7,054 nucleotides of DNA, from NCBI GenBank assembly GCA_026987855.1, contig JALSMD010000112.1, positions 1-7,054 of the forward strand, read 5' to 3'. The position numbers were made by a program, and so were the translations under genes. Positions 1-5,290 of this stretch are shown in pieces (position 1 is the stretch's first letter; each line of letters starts with the position of its first letter). Source of the stretch: Candidatus Falkowiibacteriota bacterium. Its GTDB lineage: Bacteria; Patescibacteriota; Patescibacteriia; Patescibacteriales; JALSMD01. The notes beneath the pieces are model-generated. The model made no database searches, was not told the origin of the DNA, and saw only the letters and a list, made by a program, of their open reading frames with translations.

Positions 1-536
1 TTCAAGCCAAAAATTGTAAAAGTTAATGTAGCGTCAACTGTAGCTGTCATCAAAACATCTTCAATAATATATACTCTAACTTGCACTCTTTCTAACAAAA
101 CATCGCTATCATCATAATGATAAATATCAATTTTATAACTTCCTTCAGCACTTGGATTGTTAACACTAGTAATGGTAACTTTAGTAGATGTGGCGGCAAC
201 TGCTGTTGCGGCTACACAATCAACTGTATTGCCAGTGCTAGAAGCAGTTAAACCAGAACAATTCGTATTAGCTGCCGAAATGTTGGAAAAATCGCTTGGG
301 AATACTATTCTCCAATATCCTCCTGCTGGTGTTGTTGTTCCTGTTGTAAATTGGATAGTATGTGTAACTCCTGTGGCAGCAACATCAGAATCGCTGATTG
401 TGTCTTTAGCATCTGTCAAGGAATCGACAGCTTGTGCCACTCTCAAAGGTGAGGCAAGGCCATACATTGCTATCATAGAAAATATTATGATAGCAATAAG
501 TGGCTTTTTTAATTTTTTAAATTTCTTAAATCTCAT
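1..536 (-). CDS. Secreted surface protein, N-terminal part (runs off the left edge)
   Basis: The minus-strand frame is open from ATG at 536 to the window edge (178 residues seen, no stop). The first 36 residues form a classic Sec signal peptide: a very basic start (RFKKFKKLKK), a hydrophobic core (PLIAIIIFSMIAMYGLA) and a VAQA cleavage site before V37. The mature part opens with SLTDAKDTISDS and continues as a Thr/Ala/Ser-rich, beta-strand-like chain with two cysteines (C93, C107) that could form a disulfide. Patescibacteria often encode large extracellular proteins that start this way and are generally thought to be cell-surface or S-layer-like; that role is inferred here, not shown. No Shine-Dalgarno precedes the ATG, but a promoter-like pair lies at 576-604. 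The start is chosen because the signal peptide begins exactly there. The total length and C-terminal anchor cannot be seen. The plus-strand open frame over the same bases is a shadow. Confidence 0.85.
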   Translation of the reverse strand, partial: MRFKKFKKLKKPLIAIIIFSMIAMYGLASPLRVAQAVDSLTDAKDTISDSDVAATGVTHTIQFTTGTTTPAGGYWRIVFPSDFSNISAANTNCSGLTASSTGNTVDCVAATAVAATSTKVTITSVNNPSAEGSYKIDIYHYDDSDVLLERVQVRVYIIEDVLMTATVDATLTFTIFGL

Positions 537-575
537 ATTTTTGTTTTTAGTTTTTAATTTTTATTTGTTAATAAT

Positions 576-604
576 TTAATAATTAATCTGTTATTAATTA
601 TCAA
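576..604 (-). promoter_or_regulatory. Candidate promoter of the surface-protein gene
   Basis: Read on the minus strand, TTGATA (599-604) and TATTAA (576-581) are separated by exactly 17 bases. Transcription would begin near 569, giving a leader of roughly 33 bases before the ATG at 536. The -35 box overlaps the edge of the 20-bp palindrome at 603-622. The surrounding DNA is so AT-rich that chance matches are likely, so this is tentative. Confidence 0.35.
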
Positions 605-622
605 ATATAAGCGCTTATATTT
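603..622. repeat. Perfect 20-bp palindrome beside the surface-protein promoter
   Basis: The stretch 603-622 is perfectly self-complementary, centred on AAGCGCTT. It stands out because its GCGC core lies in almost pure AT sequence. It touches the -35 box of the candidate promoter at 576-604, which suits a dimeric regulator binding site. With no loop and no following T-run it does not look like a terminator. Confidence 0.5.
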
Positions 623-630
623 TATATGTT

Positions 631-666
631 TATCAAGATAATCGACCTTTTATAATTATCTTGATA
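631..666. repeat. 12-bp inverted repeat pair upstream of the surface-protein gene
   Basis: TATCAAGATAAT at 631-642 is matched perfectly by its reverse complement at 655-666, with a 12-base spacer (643-654). Each arm also contains a TATC-AA-GATA quasi-palindrome. It could be a tandem operator bound by a dimer of dimers, or a stem-loop in RNA. It lies just upstream of the candidate surface-protein promoter and between that promoter and the terminator hairpin at 703-738. No T-run follows, which argues against a terminator. Confidence 0.5.
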
Positions 667-702
667 TAAATAAATATAAATAAAAAATTAATTTTACTAA
701 TA

Positions 703-738
703 AAAAAATGCTTTTTGCCAAAACAAAAAGCATTTTTT
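703..738 (-). terminator. Strong 15-bp hairpin terminator, usable on both strands
   Basis: The arms 703-717 and 724-738 are perfectly complementary (core ATGCTTTTTG / CAAAAAGCAT) around a 6-base loop. A-runs on one side and T-runs on the other give a U-tract in either direction. No protein gene ends beside it: the surface-protein gene starts downstream on the minus strand, and nothing on the plus strand ends here. Its most natural job is to end the minus-strand transcript that starts near 888, and so shield the surface-protein promoter from read-through. Confidence 0.75.
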
Positions 739-888
739 ATATATAATGCCTTCTTTTCCAAATGGTACTAATGATACTAAATTTTATCTTTTTAATGGGG
801 ATTTTCGTGCTTTTACTTTTTATTTTTGCTTTTTGTTTTGGTTTTTTATTTTTTTGCTATAGGGATTTTATAAGAACTTTTTTATTCT
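703..888 (-). ncRNA. Candidate small non-coding RNA of unknown family
   Basis: The element is defined by its borders: a strong promoter (-35 TTGACC 918-923, -10 TATAAT 895-900) predicts a start near 888, and the 15-bp hairpin plus U-tract at 703-738 predicts the end, giving an RNA of about 185 bases. Between them, on the minus strand, there is no frame with an ATG, GTG or TTG start of useful length. The middle (about 790-855 in plus coordinates) is strikingly A-rich with almost no U and would be unpaired. Small C-rich patches (TCCCTATAGC, ATCCCC) and a near-repeat TTAGTATCA / TTAGTACCA follow. I do not recognise 6S RNA, SRP RNA, tmRNA or RNase P in it. It could also be a long untranslated leader truncated by an attenuator, but no gene follows the hairpin directly. 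Confidence 0.4.
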
Positions 889-894
889 ATTTAT

Positions 895-923
895 ATTATA
901 CCTTATTTTAAAAAAGTGGTCAA
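895..923 (-). promoter_or_regulatory. Strong sigma-70-type promoter on the minus strand
   Basis: On the minus strand, TTGACC (918-923), a 17-base spacer and a perfect TATAAT (895-900) make the best consensus promoter in the window. Expected start of transcription is about 888. The -35 box shares its last bases with the GC-rich palindrome at 923-936. The only thing downstream before the terminator hairpin is the candidate small RNA. Confidence 0.65.
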
Positions 924-942
924 CAGCCTAGGCTGTGGAAAA
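923..942. promoter_or_regulatory. GC-rich 14-bp palindrome joined to a DnaA-box-like sequence
   Basis: ACAGCCTAGGCTGT (923-936) is a perfect palindrome in an otherwise AT-only stretch. The bases 934-942, read on the minus strand as TTTTCCACA, differ from the DnaA-box consensus TTATCCACA at one position. The palindrome abuts the -35 box of the minus-strand promoter, so a protein bound here could block or recruit polymerase. Whether it is an operator, a DnaA site or chance cannot be decided by eye. One box alone is not evidence for a replication origin. Confidence 0.35.
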
Positions 943-1088
943 ATACTAACAATAATCTTTAAATACTATATCTTAAACAAAAACTAAGTACATATATATA
1001 TTTTATAGTAATATAATATAGTAAAATATAAATAACTATATAAATTAATACAACTAAAATTTAATAAACAATAAAAAAACAAAATATT

Positions 1089-1120
1089 TTTTATAATAAT
1101 TTTTATAATAATGTTATTAT
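1089..1120. repeat. 12-bp tandem repeat followed by a small inverted repeat
   Basis: TTTTATAATAAT occurs twice back to back (1089-1100 and 1101-1112). The second copy runs into an inverted repeat, ATAATAA (1105-1111), TG, TTATTAT (1114-1120). The composition is nearly pure A/T. It may be easily melted or bent DNA or simply replication slippage. It lies upstream of the promoter of the small plus-strand gene. Confidence 0.45.
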
Positions 1121-1167
1121 ATTGATTTCAGGTTAAAAATAGTTTATGTTTTAAAATAAAAAAGGGC

Positions 1168-1195
1168 TTTACAAATATATATTATATGTTATTAT
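1168..1195 (+). promoter_or_regulatory. Candidate promoter of the small plus-strand gene
   Basis: TTTACA (1168-1173), a 16-base spacer and TATTAT (1190-1195) would start transcription near 1202, leaving a leader of about 45 bases before the ATG at 1247. A weaker alternative, TTGATT (1122-1127) with TATGTT (1145-1150) at 17 bases, lies further upstream. AT-richness makes both uncertain. Confidence 0.4.
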
Positions 1196-1235
1196 CAAAG
1201 GGTAAATATACATGTTCTTTTAAATAAAATAAAAA

Positions 1236-1240
1236 AGGAG
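1236..1240 (+). promoter_or_regulatory. Canonical Shine-Dalgarno AGGAG
   Basis: AGGAG lies 6 bases before the ATG at 1247 and fixes that start. It is the only textbook ribosome binding site in the window; the housekeeping genes on the minus strand have none that I can see. Confidence 0.7.
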
Positions 1241-1246
1241 AAAAAA

Positions 1247-1600
1247 ATGATATCTTGTGAAATTAAAGAAATATATGAAATAATAATTCAAGAAAATAAG
1301 AAATTACAACTAGAAAAGAGAAGAATAACAAAAAATATTATTGATAGGTGTATATTATATATCCCTGAGATAGAAAATATCATACGAAAAGCAATCGACA
1401 AAAACGGTGACTTAAACAAAGAAATATTAAAAAAAGAGCTAGAAAGCTTTTACATTAAAACAATTAATAGTAAAAATTATAAATTAATCTATCACATCCT
1501 AATGTTATTTAGGAAAGATGACGGAAAAAAATACATAAGATACATCTTACAAGGAGAAGACAATAGACAATTTCAAATACAAAACAAATATATTATATAA
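1247..1600 (+). CDS. Small protein of unknown function, 117 residues
   Basis: I do not recognise this protein. The chain is rich in Lys, Ile, Glu and Asn with mostly helix-forming sequence: a charged amphipathic stretch at residues 5-30, a segment at 32-50 (IDRCILYIPEIENIIRKAI), a Gly-containing turn (DKNGDL, 51-56), a helix at 57-69, and a more hydrophobic stretch at 78-89 (YKLIYHILMLFR) too short and charged for a clear membrane segment. There is no signal peptide and only two cysteines (C4, C35). The ATG is supported by AGGAG 6 bases upstream and a promoter candidate at 1168-1195, and a hairpin terminator follows the stop by 2 bases, so it looks like a complete single-gene unit. Codon use is extremely AT-biased. 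It stands alone on the plus strand against the minus-strand block, which fits an accessory or acquired gene, though that is inference. Confidence 0.7.
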   Translation: MISCEIKEIYEIIIQENKKLQLEKRRITKNIIDRCILYIPEIENIIRKAIDKNGDLNKEILKKELESFYIKTINSKNYKLIYHILMLFRKDDGKKYIRYILQGEDNRQFQIQNKYII

Positions 1601-1602
1601 AT

Positions 1603-1630
1603 AACCCTTGCACAAAGCAAGGGTTTTATT
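1603..1630. terminator. Convergent hairpin terminator
   Basis: A 9-bp stem, AACCCTTGC (1603-1611) and GCAAGGGTT (1617-1625), closes an ACAAA loop and is followed by TTTTATTATTT. It ends the small plus-strand gene (stop 2 bases before) and, read the other way, follows the stop of the transferase-like gene at 1633, where the downstream sequence TTATTTATAT is less perfect. One hairpin in a 32-base gap probably serves both genes. Confidence 0.75.
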
Positions 1631-1632
1631 AT

Positions 1633-2238
1633 TTAATGATATTCACATTTGGCAAAATTCCACCCCATTTTCTTTTGTGTTTCTTTGTTTAGTGGTATCT
1701 TTCCTATAATCTTCATCTTCTTTCCTGTGGCTCTCCATCCTAACTCTTCATCAACAACATCATCATTAGAACGACCTTCAACTATATAAAGCCATCCGCC
1801 TCCATATCTGCCATAAAGGTTAGTTATATCTTCGCTATAATAAATAACGCCATCTTTTCCGGGAATTATATAAGAACCTACTGGTAAATCAACTTTTGTG
1901 ACATGATAACCCTTTATCACCTTATAACCTTCTTTACTTCTTTTTTCTAAAAGATTACTTAAATCACTTATTACTTCTTCTGTTCTGACATCCTCAATAT
2001 CCTTACTTTCTAAGAATTTCTCTAGCCATCTCTTTCGCAAAGAATAAGGCAATTCTTCTAACATGTCTCTAACCTTTTTTATTTCTTTTATAGAACTCCT
2101 ATTAATTTCCAAAATCTCGCTAATATCGTCTGGCAATTGATTGAGCAACTCTATTCTTTCTTTTTCATCATCTTCGTATTGTCGGTTATTCTCAGCCGAT
2201 AACATAACATCATCCTCAATATATTCTAATCTTTCCAT
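1633..2238 (-). CDS. Protein with Arr-like ADP-ribosyltransferase-type C-terminal domain, 201 residues
   Basis: The N-terminal half (residues 1-103) is acidic, helical and of unknown type. The C-terminal half (about 104-201) reads like the small Arr (rifampin ADP-ribosyltransferase) fold: GYHVT (110-114, Arr has YHGT), LPVGSYIIPG (118-127, Arr LKxGDLLxPG), VIYYSEDITNLYG (131-143, Arr VYxTxxLxxAxWG), WLYIVEG (149-155, Arr RIYVVEP), then an acidic stretch at 159-165 and GWRATGKKMKIIGKIP (167-182, Arr SYRSxEPLRVxGEV). H112, Y133 or Y134, and an Asp near 159-163 would correspond to the His, Tyr and Asp of the Arr NAD site. If active it would transfer ADP-ribose from NAD+ to an unknown target. It lies 42 bases after ftsZ on the same strand and could be cotranscribed. 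There is no signal peptide and no Shine-Dalgarno; M12 is an alternative start. The gene is quite secure, the function only suggestive. The Tpt1/KptA branch of the same fold is an alternative. Confidence 0.6.
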   Translation of the reverse strand: MERLEYIEDDVMLSAENNRQYEDDEKERIELLNQLPDDISEILEINRSSIKEIKKVRDMLEELPYSLRKRWLEKFLESKDIEDVRTEEVISDLSNLLEKRSKEGYKVIKGYHVTKVDLPVGSYIIPGKDGVIYYSEDITNLYGRYGGGWLYIVEGRSNDDVVDEELGWRATGKKMKIIGKIPLNKETQKKMGWNFAKCEYH

Positions 2239-2280
2239 ACTTTTGTATTCAAATTAGATTAAAACGACTTTATTTTTTAA

Positions 2281-3456
2281 TTACATCATTTTTCTGCGAA
2301 TAAATGCCGGGATGCCTAATTCATCATCTTCATCTTCATTTGCCACAACCTCCTTTTTTTTGGCTGGTTCTGCCTGAGCAGCTTTTAATGAAGATACCTT
2401 TGGCCTCTTCTTTTCCTTTTTTATTTCTTCTTTTTCCTGTTCTTTAATGAAATTATTTGGCGTATATGTCCTTTCTTGGTTTAGCGCAGAATTATTAGTT
2501 ATTTTTCCATCAAAGCCAGTAGCTACTACTGTTACCTTTATTTCATCTTTTAATTTTTCATCAATAACAGTTCCAAAAATAATCTTTGCATCTTCATCGG
2601 CAGAAGCGGTGATTACTTTGGCGGCTTCATTTACTTCGTTCATACCTAAATTTGGTCCACCTGTAATTGTAAAAAGTATTCCGCGAGCACCCTCAATATT
2701 CATCTCAAGCAAAGGAGAGTTAACTGCCGCTTTAGCTGCTTCAATTGCCTTATTCTCGCCGCTAGCCTGCCCAATACCCATTAAGGCTGATCCAGCGTTT
2801 GCCATTACTGCTTTTACATCAGCAAAATCCACATTAATTAAACCAGGGATGGTAATTAACTCTGCTATTCCTTGTACTCCTTGCCTTAAAATTTCATCCA
2901 CGACCATAAAAGCATCTAGGAGACTTGTTTTTTTATCAATAACTTGTAATAATTTATCATTTGGAATAGTGATAATAGTATCCACTTTATCAGTTAATTC
3001 TGTTAAACCACGCTCGGCAATATTTTGTCTTTGAACGCCCTCAAAAGAGAATGGTTTTGTTACCACGGCCACGGTCAAAGCTCCCAGATCCCTGGCGATC
3101 TCAGCTACAATTGGAGCAGCGCCTGTTCCTGTGCCTCCGCCTAATCCACAAGTAACAAAAACCATATCAGCATCTTTAATAGCTTCTCTAATTTCATTTT
3201 GGGATTCTTCAGCTGATTGCCTGCCCAATTCTGGATTCATTCCTGCTCCTAGGCCACGAGTAATTGATTTGCCTATATGTAATTTTGTATTAGCTTTATT
3301 ATAATGAAGAGCCTGTACATCTGTATTTATAGCAATAAATTCTACACCCTTAACTCCACTGTCAATCATTCTATTAACAGCACTTCCTCCTGACCCTCCT
3401 ACACCAACTACCTTAATTTTAGCAAATGTTTCTATATCTGGTTTTACTTCTGGCAT
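2281..3456 (-). CDS. ftsZ: Cell division protein FtsZ
   Basis: FtsZ is the tubulin-like GTPase that polymerises into the cytoplasmic Z-ring at mid-cell. The 391-residue length is typical. The N-terminal GTPase domain has the nucleotide-binding loop GGSGGSAVNRM (20-30), NTDVQAL (44-50), the tubulin signature GGGTGTG (106-112) followed by AAP, and PFSFEG (135-140). The T7 catalytic loop NVDFAD (208-213) supplies D210 and D213, which complete the active site of the neighbouring subunit. The C-terminal domain ends near residue 318 and is followed by a charged Lys/Glu/Ala linker of about 60 residues. The tail DELGIPAFIRRKM (378-390) is the conserved peptide that binds FtsA and other tethers. It lies 90 bases after ftsA, with a promoter candidate of its own at 3487-3515. 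No clear Shine-Dalgarno precedes the ATG. All key residues are present. Confidence 0.98.
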   Translation of the reverse strand: MPEVKPDIETFAKIKVVGVGGSGGSAVNRMIDSGVKGVEFIAINTDVQALHYNKANTKLHIGKSITRGLGAGMNPELGRQSAEESQNEIREAIKDADMVFVTCGLGGGTGTGAAPIVAEIARDLGALTVAVVTKPFSFEGVQRQNIAERGLTELTDKVDTIITIPNDKLLQVIDKKTSLLDAFMVVDEILRQGVQGIAELITIPGLINVDFADVKAVMANAGSALMGIGQASGENKAIEAAKAAVNSPLLEMNIEGARGILFTITGGPNLGMNEVNEAAKVITASADEDAKIIFGTVIDEKLKDEIKVTVVATGFDGKITNNSALNQERTYTPNNFIKEQEKEEIKKEKKRPKVSSLKAAQAEPAKKKEVVANEDEDDELGIPAFIRRKMM

Positions 3457-3486
3457 ATTTTTTTATTATTCCAAAAACTTGTTTTT

Positions 3487-3515
3487 ATTTTATATTATTA
3501 TAAAAAAAATATCAA
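3487..3515 (-). promoter_or_regulatory. Candidate internal promoter for ftsZ
   Basis: On the minus strand, TTGATA (3510-3515) and TAAAAT (3487-3492) are 17 bases apart. Transcription from near 3480 would leave a leader of about 24 bases for ftsZ. The spacer begins with eight T residues, which makes the region bendable but also low in complexity. This would let FtsZ be made in excess over FtsA. Confidence 0.35.
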
Positions 3516-3523
3516 GGGGTTAT

Positions 3524-3540
3524 GTATAAAAATTTTATAC
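3524..3540. repeat. Short inverted repeat just after ftsA
   Basis: GTATAAAA (3524-3531) and TTTTATAC (3533-3540) are complementary around a single base, 7 bases after the ftsA stop codon at 3547. It has no GC core and no following T-run directly attached, so it is at best a weak pause or processing site, or an operator for the ftsZ promoter just downstream. Confidence 0.35.
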
Positions 3541-3546
3541 AAATCT

Positions 3547-4797
3547 TTAAGGCTTAAAAGAATTGAGAATATCTTTAAGCTTTTTAAAGTATTTATTAAC
3601 TGCCTCTCTACCTGGCAAATTAAATTTTTTAGTAACCTCTATAGTTTGGTTGCCCCATACCACTAATCCCAATGCTGTTAAAAATTGCAGGTCATTAACC
3701 TTGTCAATTACAGTAGAGATGTTTTTGTTAGCACCCAAACAAGCAGGAAGGCGGAGTTGTTTTTTTGCTACCTCTACCATGCCTTCTAATTTTGCTCCTC
3801 CTCCAATTAAAAATACTCCCGCGGGCAACATCCCTGATCTATCAATCTTTTTGAATTCTTCATCAACTTTTTCAAAAATTTCTTCTGCTCTGGCTTCAAT
3901 AATTTGCGCAATATATTTTTGGGATACTTTTCTTGCTTCTTCCGGAGAATCTTCCTCTTGAGCCAATTCAGTAATATCTATTTCATCTTTTTTATTAAAA
4001 TTCTCCGGCAGAGCATTGCCTAATTCAACCTTAATTCTTTCTGCTAAATTAATTGGGCACCTTAAACCAATAGCAATATCAGCAGTAATATGTTCTGAAC
4101 CAATGGGGATAACAGCTGTATGTAATAATTCCCCTTCTTCAAAAACAACTAAACTAGTAGTGGAGGCCCCAATATTAACTACAGCAACCCCTAACTCTTT
4201 TTGTTTAGAATTAATAACAGCTTCCGAAGCGGCTAAAGGAGAAAGAACTAAGTCATCTATTTCTAATCCAGTACGATAAATAGCTTTAGTTAAATTATTG
4301 ATTTGAGTAGTTAAACCCTGAACAATCAATGTTTCTACCTCTAATCTTACTCCTGTCATTCCTATCGGATCCTTGATATCTTCCTGATTATCAACAGTAT
4401 ATTTAATAGGAATAACATGAAGAATTTCATAATTAGGCGGTACAGATAAAGCACGAGCGGCTTCTATTGCCCTTTCTACATCATCTTGATTAATTTCCCC
4501 ATCGCTTTTTCCTACTGCTACTACTCCTCTGCTTTTTTCGCATTTAATATGAGGACTGTTAATGCCCACCCACACATTAGTAATAGGAACACCTACTAAC
4601 CTTTCAGCCTTTTCTAAGCAGGCAGAAATAGAAGAGGTTATATCTTCAATACTATTTACAGCGCCTTTGTTAATGCCTGCAGCAGGCACAGATACCGCAC
4701 CAATAATTTGTAAACCTTCTTCTTGATTTTGATTTTTTTGGCCAACTACTAAACGTACCTCAGTTGAGCCAATATCTAAACCAGTAATTATATCCAT
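3547..4797 (-). CDS. ftsA: Cell division protein FtsA
   Basis: FtsA is the actin-like ATPase that ties FtsZ filaments to the inner face of the membrane and recruits later divisome proteins. The 416-residue length is normal. Visible parts: phosphate-1 loop GLDIGSTEVRLVVG (6-19); GINKGAVNSIEDI (41-53), a strongly conserved FtsA segment; the 1C/SHS2 subdomain at about 84-165 that is specific to FtsA in the actin family; phosphate-2 region VVNIGASTTSLVVF (206-219); the adenosine-binding motif VFLIGGGAKLEGM (328-340); and a C-terminal amphipathic helix, YFKKLKDILNSF (403-414), the membrane-targeting sequence. Phosphate-2 carries Asn at 208 where actin-family ATPases usually have Asp, and lacks the usual GG pair. 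Neighbouring ftsZ removes the doubt with the related PilM. It has no clear Shine-Dalgarno but an extended -10 promoter about 100 bases upstream. Confidence 0.97.
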   Translation of the reverse strand: MDIITGLDIGSTEVRLVVGQKNQNQEEGLQIIGAVSVPAAGINKGAVNSIEDITSSISACLEKAERLVGVPITNVWVGINSPHIKCEKSRGVVAVGKSDGEINQDDVERAIEAARALSVPPNYEILHVIPIKYTVDNQEDIKDPIGMTGVRLEVETLIVQGLTTQINNLTKAIYRTGLEIDDLVLSPLAASEAVINSKQKELGVAVVNIGASTTSLVVFEEGELLHTAVIPIGSEHITADIAIGLRCPINLAERIKVELGNALPENFNKKDEIDITELAQEEDSPEEARKVSQKYIAQIIEARAEEIFEKVDEEFKKIDRSGMLPAGVFLIGGGAKLEGMVEVAKKQLRLPACLGANKNISTVIDKVNDLQFLTALGLVVWGNQTIEVTKKFNLPGREAVNKYFKKLKDILNSFKP

Positions 4798-4904
4798 AAA
4801 TTTATATAAAAAAAGCCAAAATAATAAAAAAAGAAATTAGAAATAATTAAAATTTAAAATCTTAACCTCTTAATTTTCAACCCATTAACATTTTTCGCAT
4901 TTTT

Positions 4905-4933
4905 ATTATACCATATCAAATTTAATTAAACAA
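4905..4933 (-). promoter_or_regulatory. Extended -10 promoter driving ftsA-ftsZ
   Basis: The minus strand has a perfect TATAAT (4905-4910) preceded directly by TGG, which forms the TGnTATAAT extended -10 element. A weak -35 (TTGTTT, 4928-4933) lies 17 bases upstream, inside the last codons of dgkA. Transcription near 4898 would give ftsA a leader of about 100 bases (4798-4898). I see no riboswitch or coding frame in that leader. Confidence 0.55.
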
Positions 4934-5287
4934 ATACGGCCAAAATATGATAATTCCTATAATTACGGCTAAAATTGATGCTATCATTACAGCCCCTGCC
5001 ATTATATCTTTTATTTCTTTAACATAACTATCAATACGAGGTTTTAAAACATCCGCAATACGTTCAATTGCGCTATTGATAATCTCCATCAAAATAACTA
5101 TAGTTATTAAAATTATAATAATACACCATTCAATTCGTTTTAAATGAAAATTATAGCCACAACACAAAACAAAAACACCAACTAACACCTGAATTCTTAT
5201 ATTCTGCTCTTCTCTAAAAATTTTAATTAGGCCTTTAACGGCATATTGAAAACTTTTTAATAAACGTTTTGATTTTATATTAAGCAT
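4922..5287 (-). CDS. dgkA: Undecaprenol/diacylglycerol kinase, DgkA family
   Basis: This small integral membrane enzyme phosphorylates a lipid alcohol with ATP. In Gram-positive-type bacteria the substrate is mainly undecaprenol, which feeds the lipid carrier for peptidoglycan synthesis. At 121 residues it has normal family length. The N-terminal amphipathic part FQYAVKGLIKIFREEQNIRIQ (13-33) matches the conserved surface helix. Three membrane helices follow at about 33-49, 54-70 and 96-117. The family signature EIINSAIERIADV (68-80) has E68, N71, E75 and D79, the residues for Mg-ATP and catalysis, and KDIMAGAV (93-100) is the second conserved block. It starts 3 bases after the ybeY stop, with no Shine-Dalgarno, so translational coupling is likely. 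The substrate preference cannot be told from sequence. Confidence 0.95.
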   Translation of the reverse strand: MLNIKSKRLLKSFQYAVKGLIKIFREEQNIRIQVLVGVFVLCCGYNFHLKRIEWCIIIILITIVILMEIINSAIERIADVLKPRIDSYVKEIKDIMAGAVMIASILAVIIGIIIFWPYLFN

Positions 5288-5290
5288 AAA

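Larger units (their letters stand above)
537..1246. other. 710-base intergenic region without a protein gene
   Basis: This gap separates the divergently oriented surface-protein gene and the small plus-strand gene. No frame on either strand has a credible start and length. It contains, in order, the surface-protein promoter, two inverted-repeat elements, a bidirectional terminator, the candidate small RNA with its promoter, the GC-rich palindrome, and then about 230 bases (940-1167) of extremely AT-rich DNA with short repeats but no recognised element. It ends with the promoter and ribosome binding site of the plus-strand gene. For a genome this compact the gap is unusually long. Confidence 0.7.

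Noticed and set aside
157..579. Plus-strand open frame of 140 residues
   Set aside because: It lies antisense to the surface-protein gene, whose signal peptide and ordered sequence are convincing, and its translation shows no family features.
740..870. Lysine-rich open frame on the minus strand inside the candidate small RNA (ending ...TIWKRRHYI)
   Set aside because: It follows a TAG stop and contains no ATG, GTG or TTG start; the lysines simply reflect the A-rich sequence.
940..1167. AT-rich tract considered as a CRISPR array, tRNA or replication origin
   Set aside because: No regularly spaced repeats, no cloverleaf-like sequence and only one DnaA-like box were found.
2447..3034. Long plus-strand open frame antisense to ftsZ
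   Set aside because: It is a mirror of the conserved ftsZ coding sequence; its content is what the reverse of that gene yields.
3563..4279. Two plus-strand open frames antisense to ftsA (3563-3961 and 4016-4279)
   Set aside because: Both are covered by the unmistakable ftsA gene and have no start signals of their own.
3547..4797. FtsA considered as the pilus protein PilM
   Set aside because: The FtsA-specific GINKG segment, the amphipathic C-terminal helix and the directly following ftsZ settle it as FtsA.
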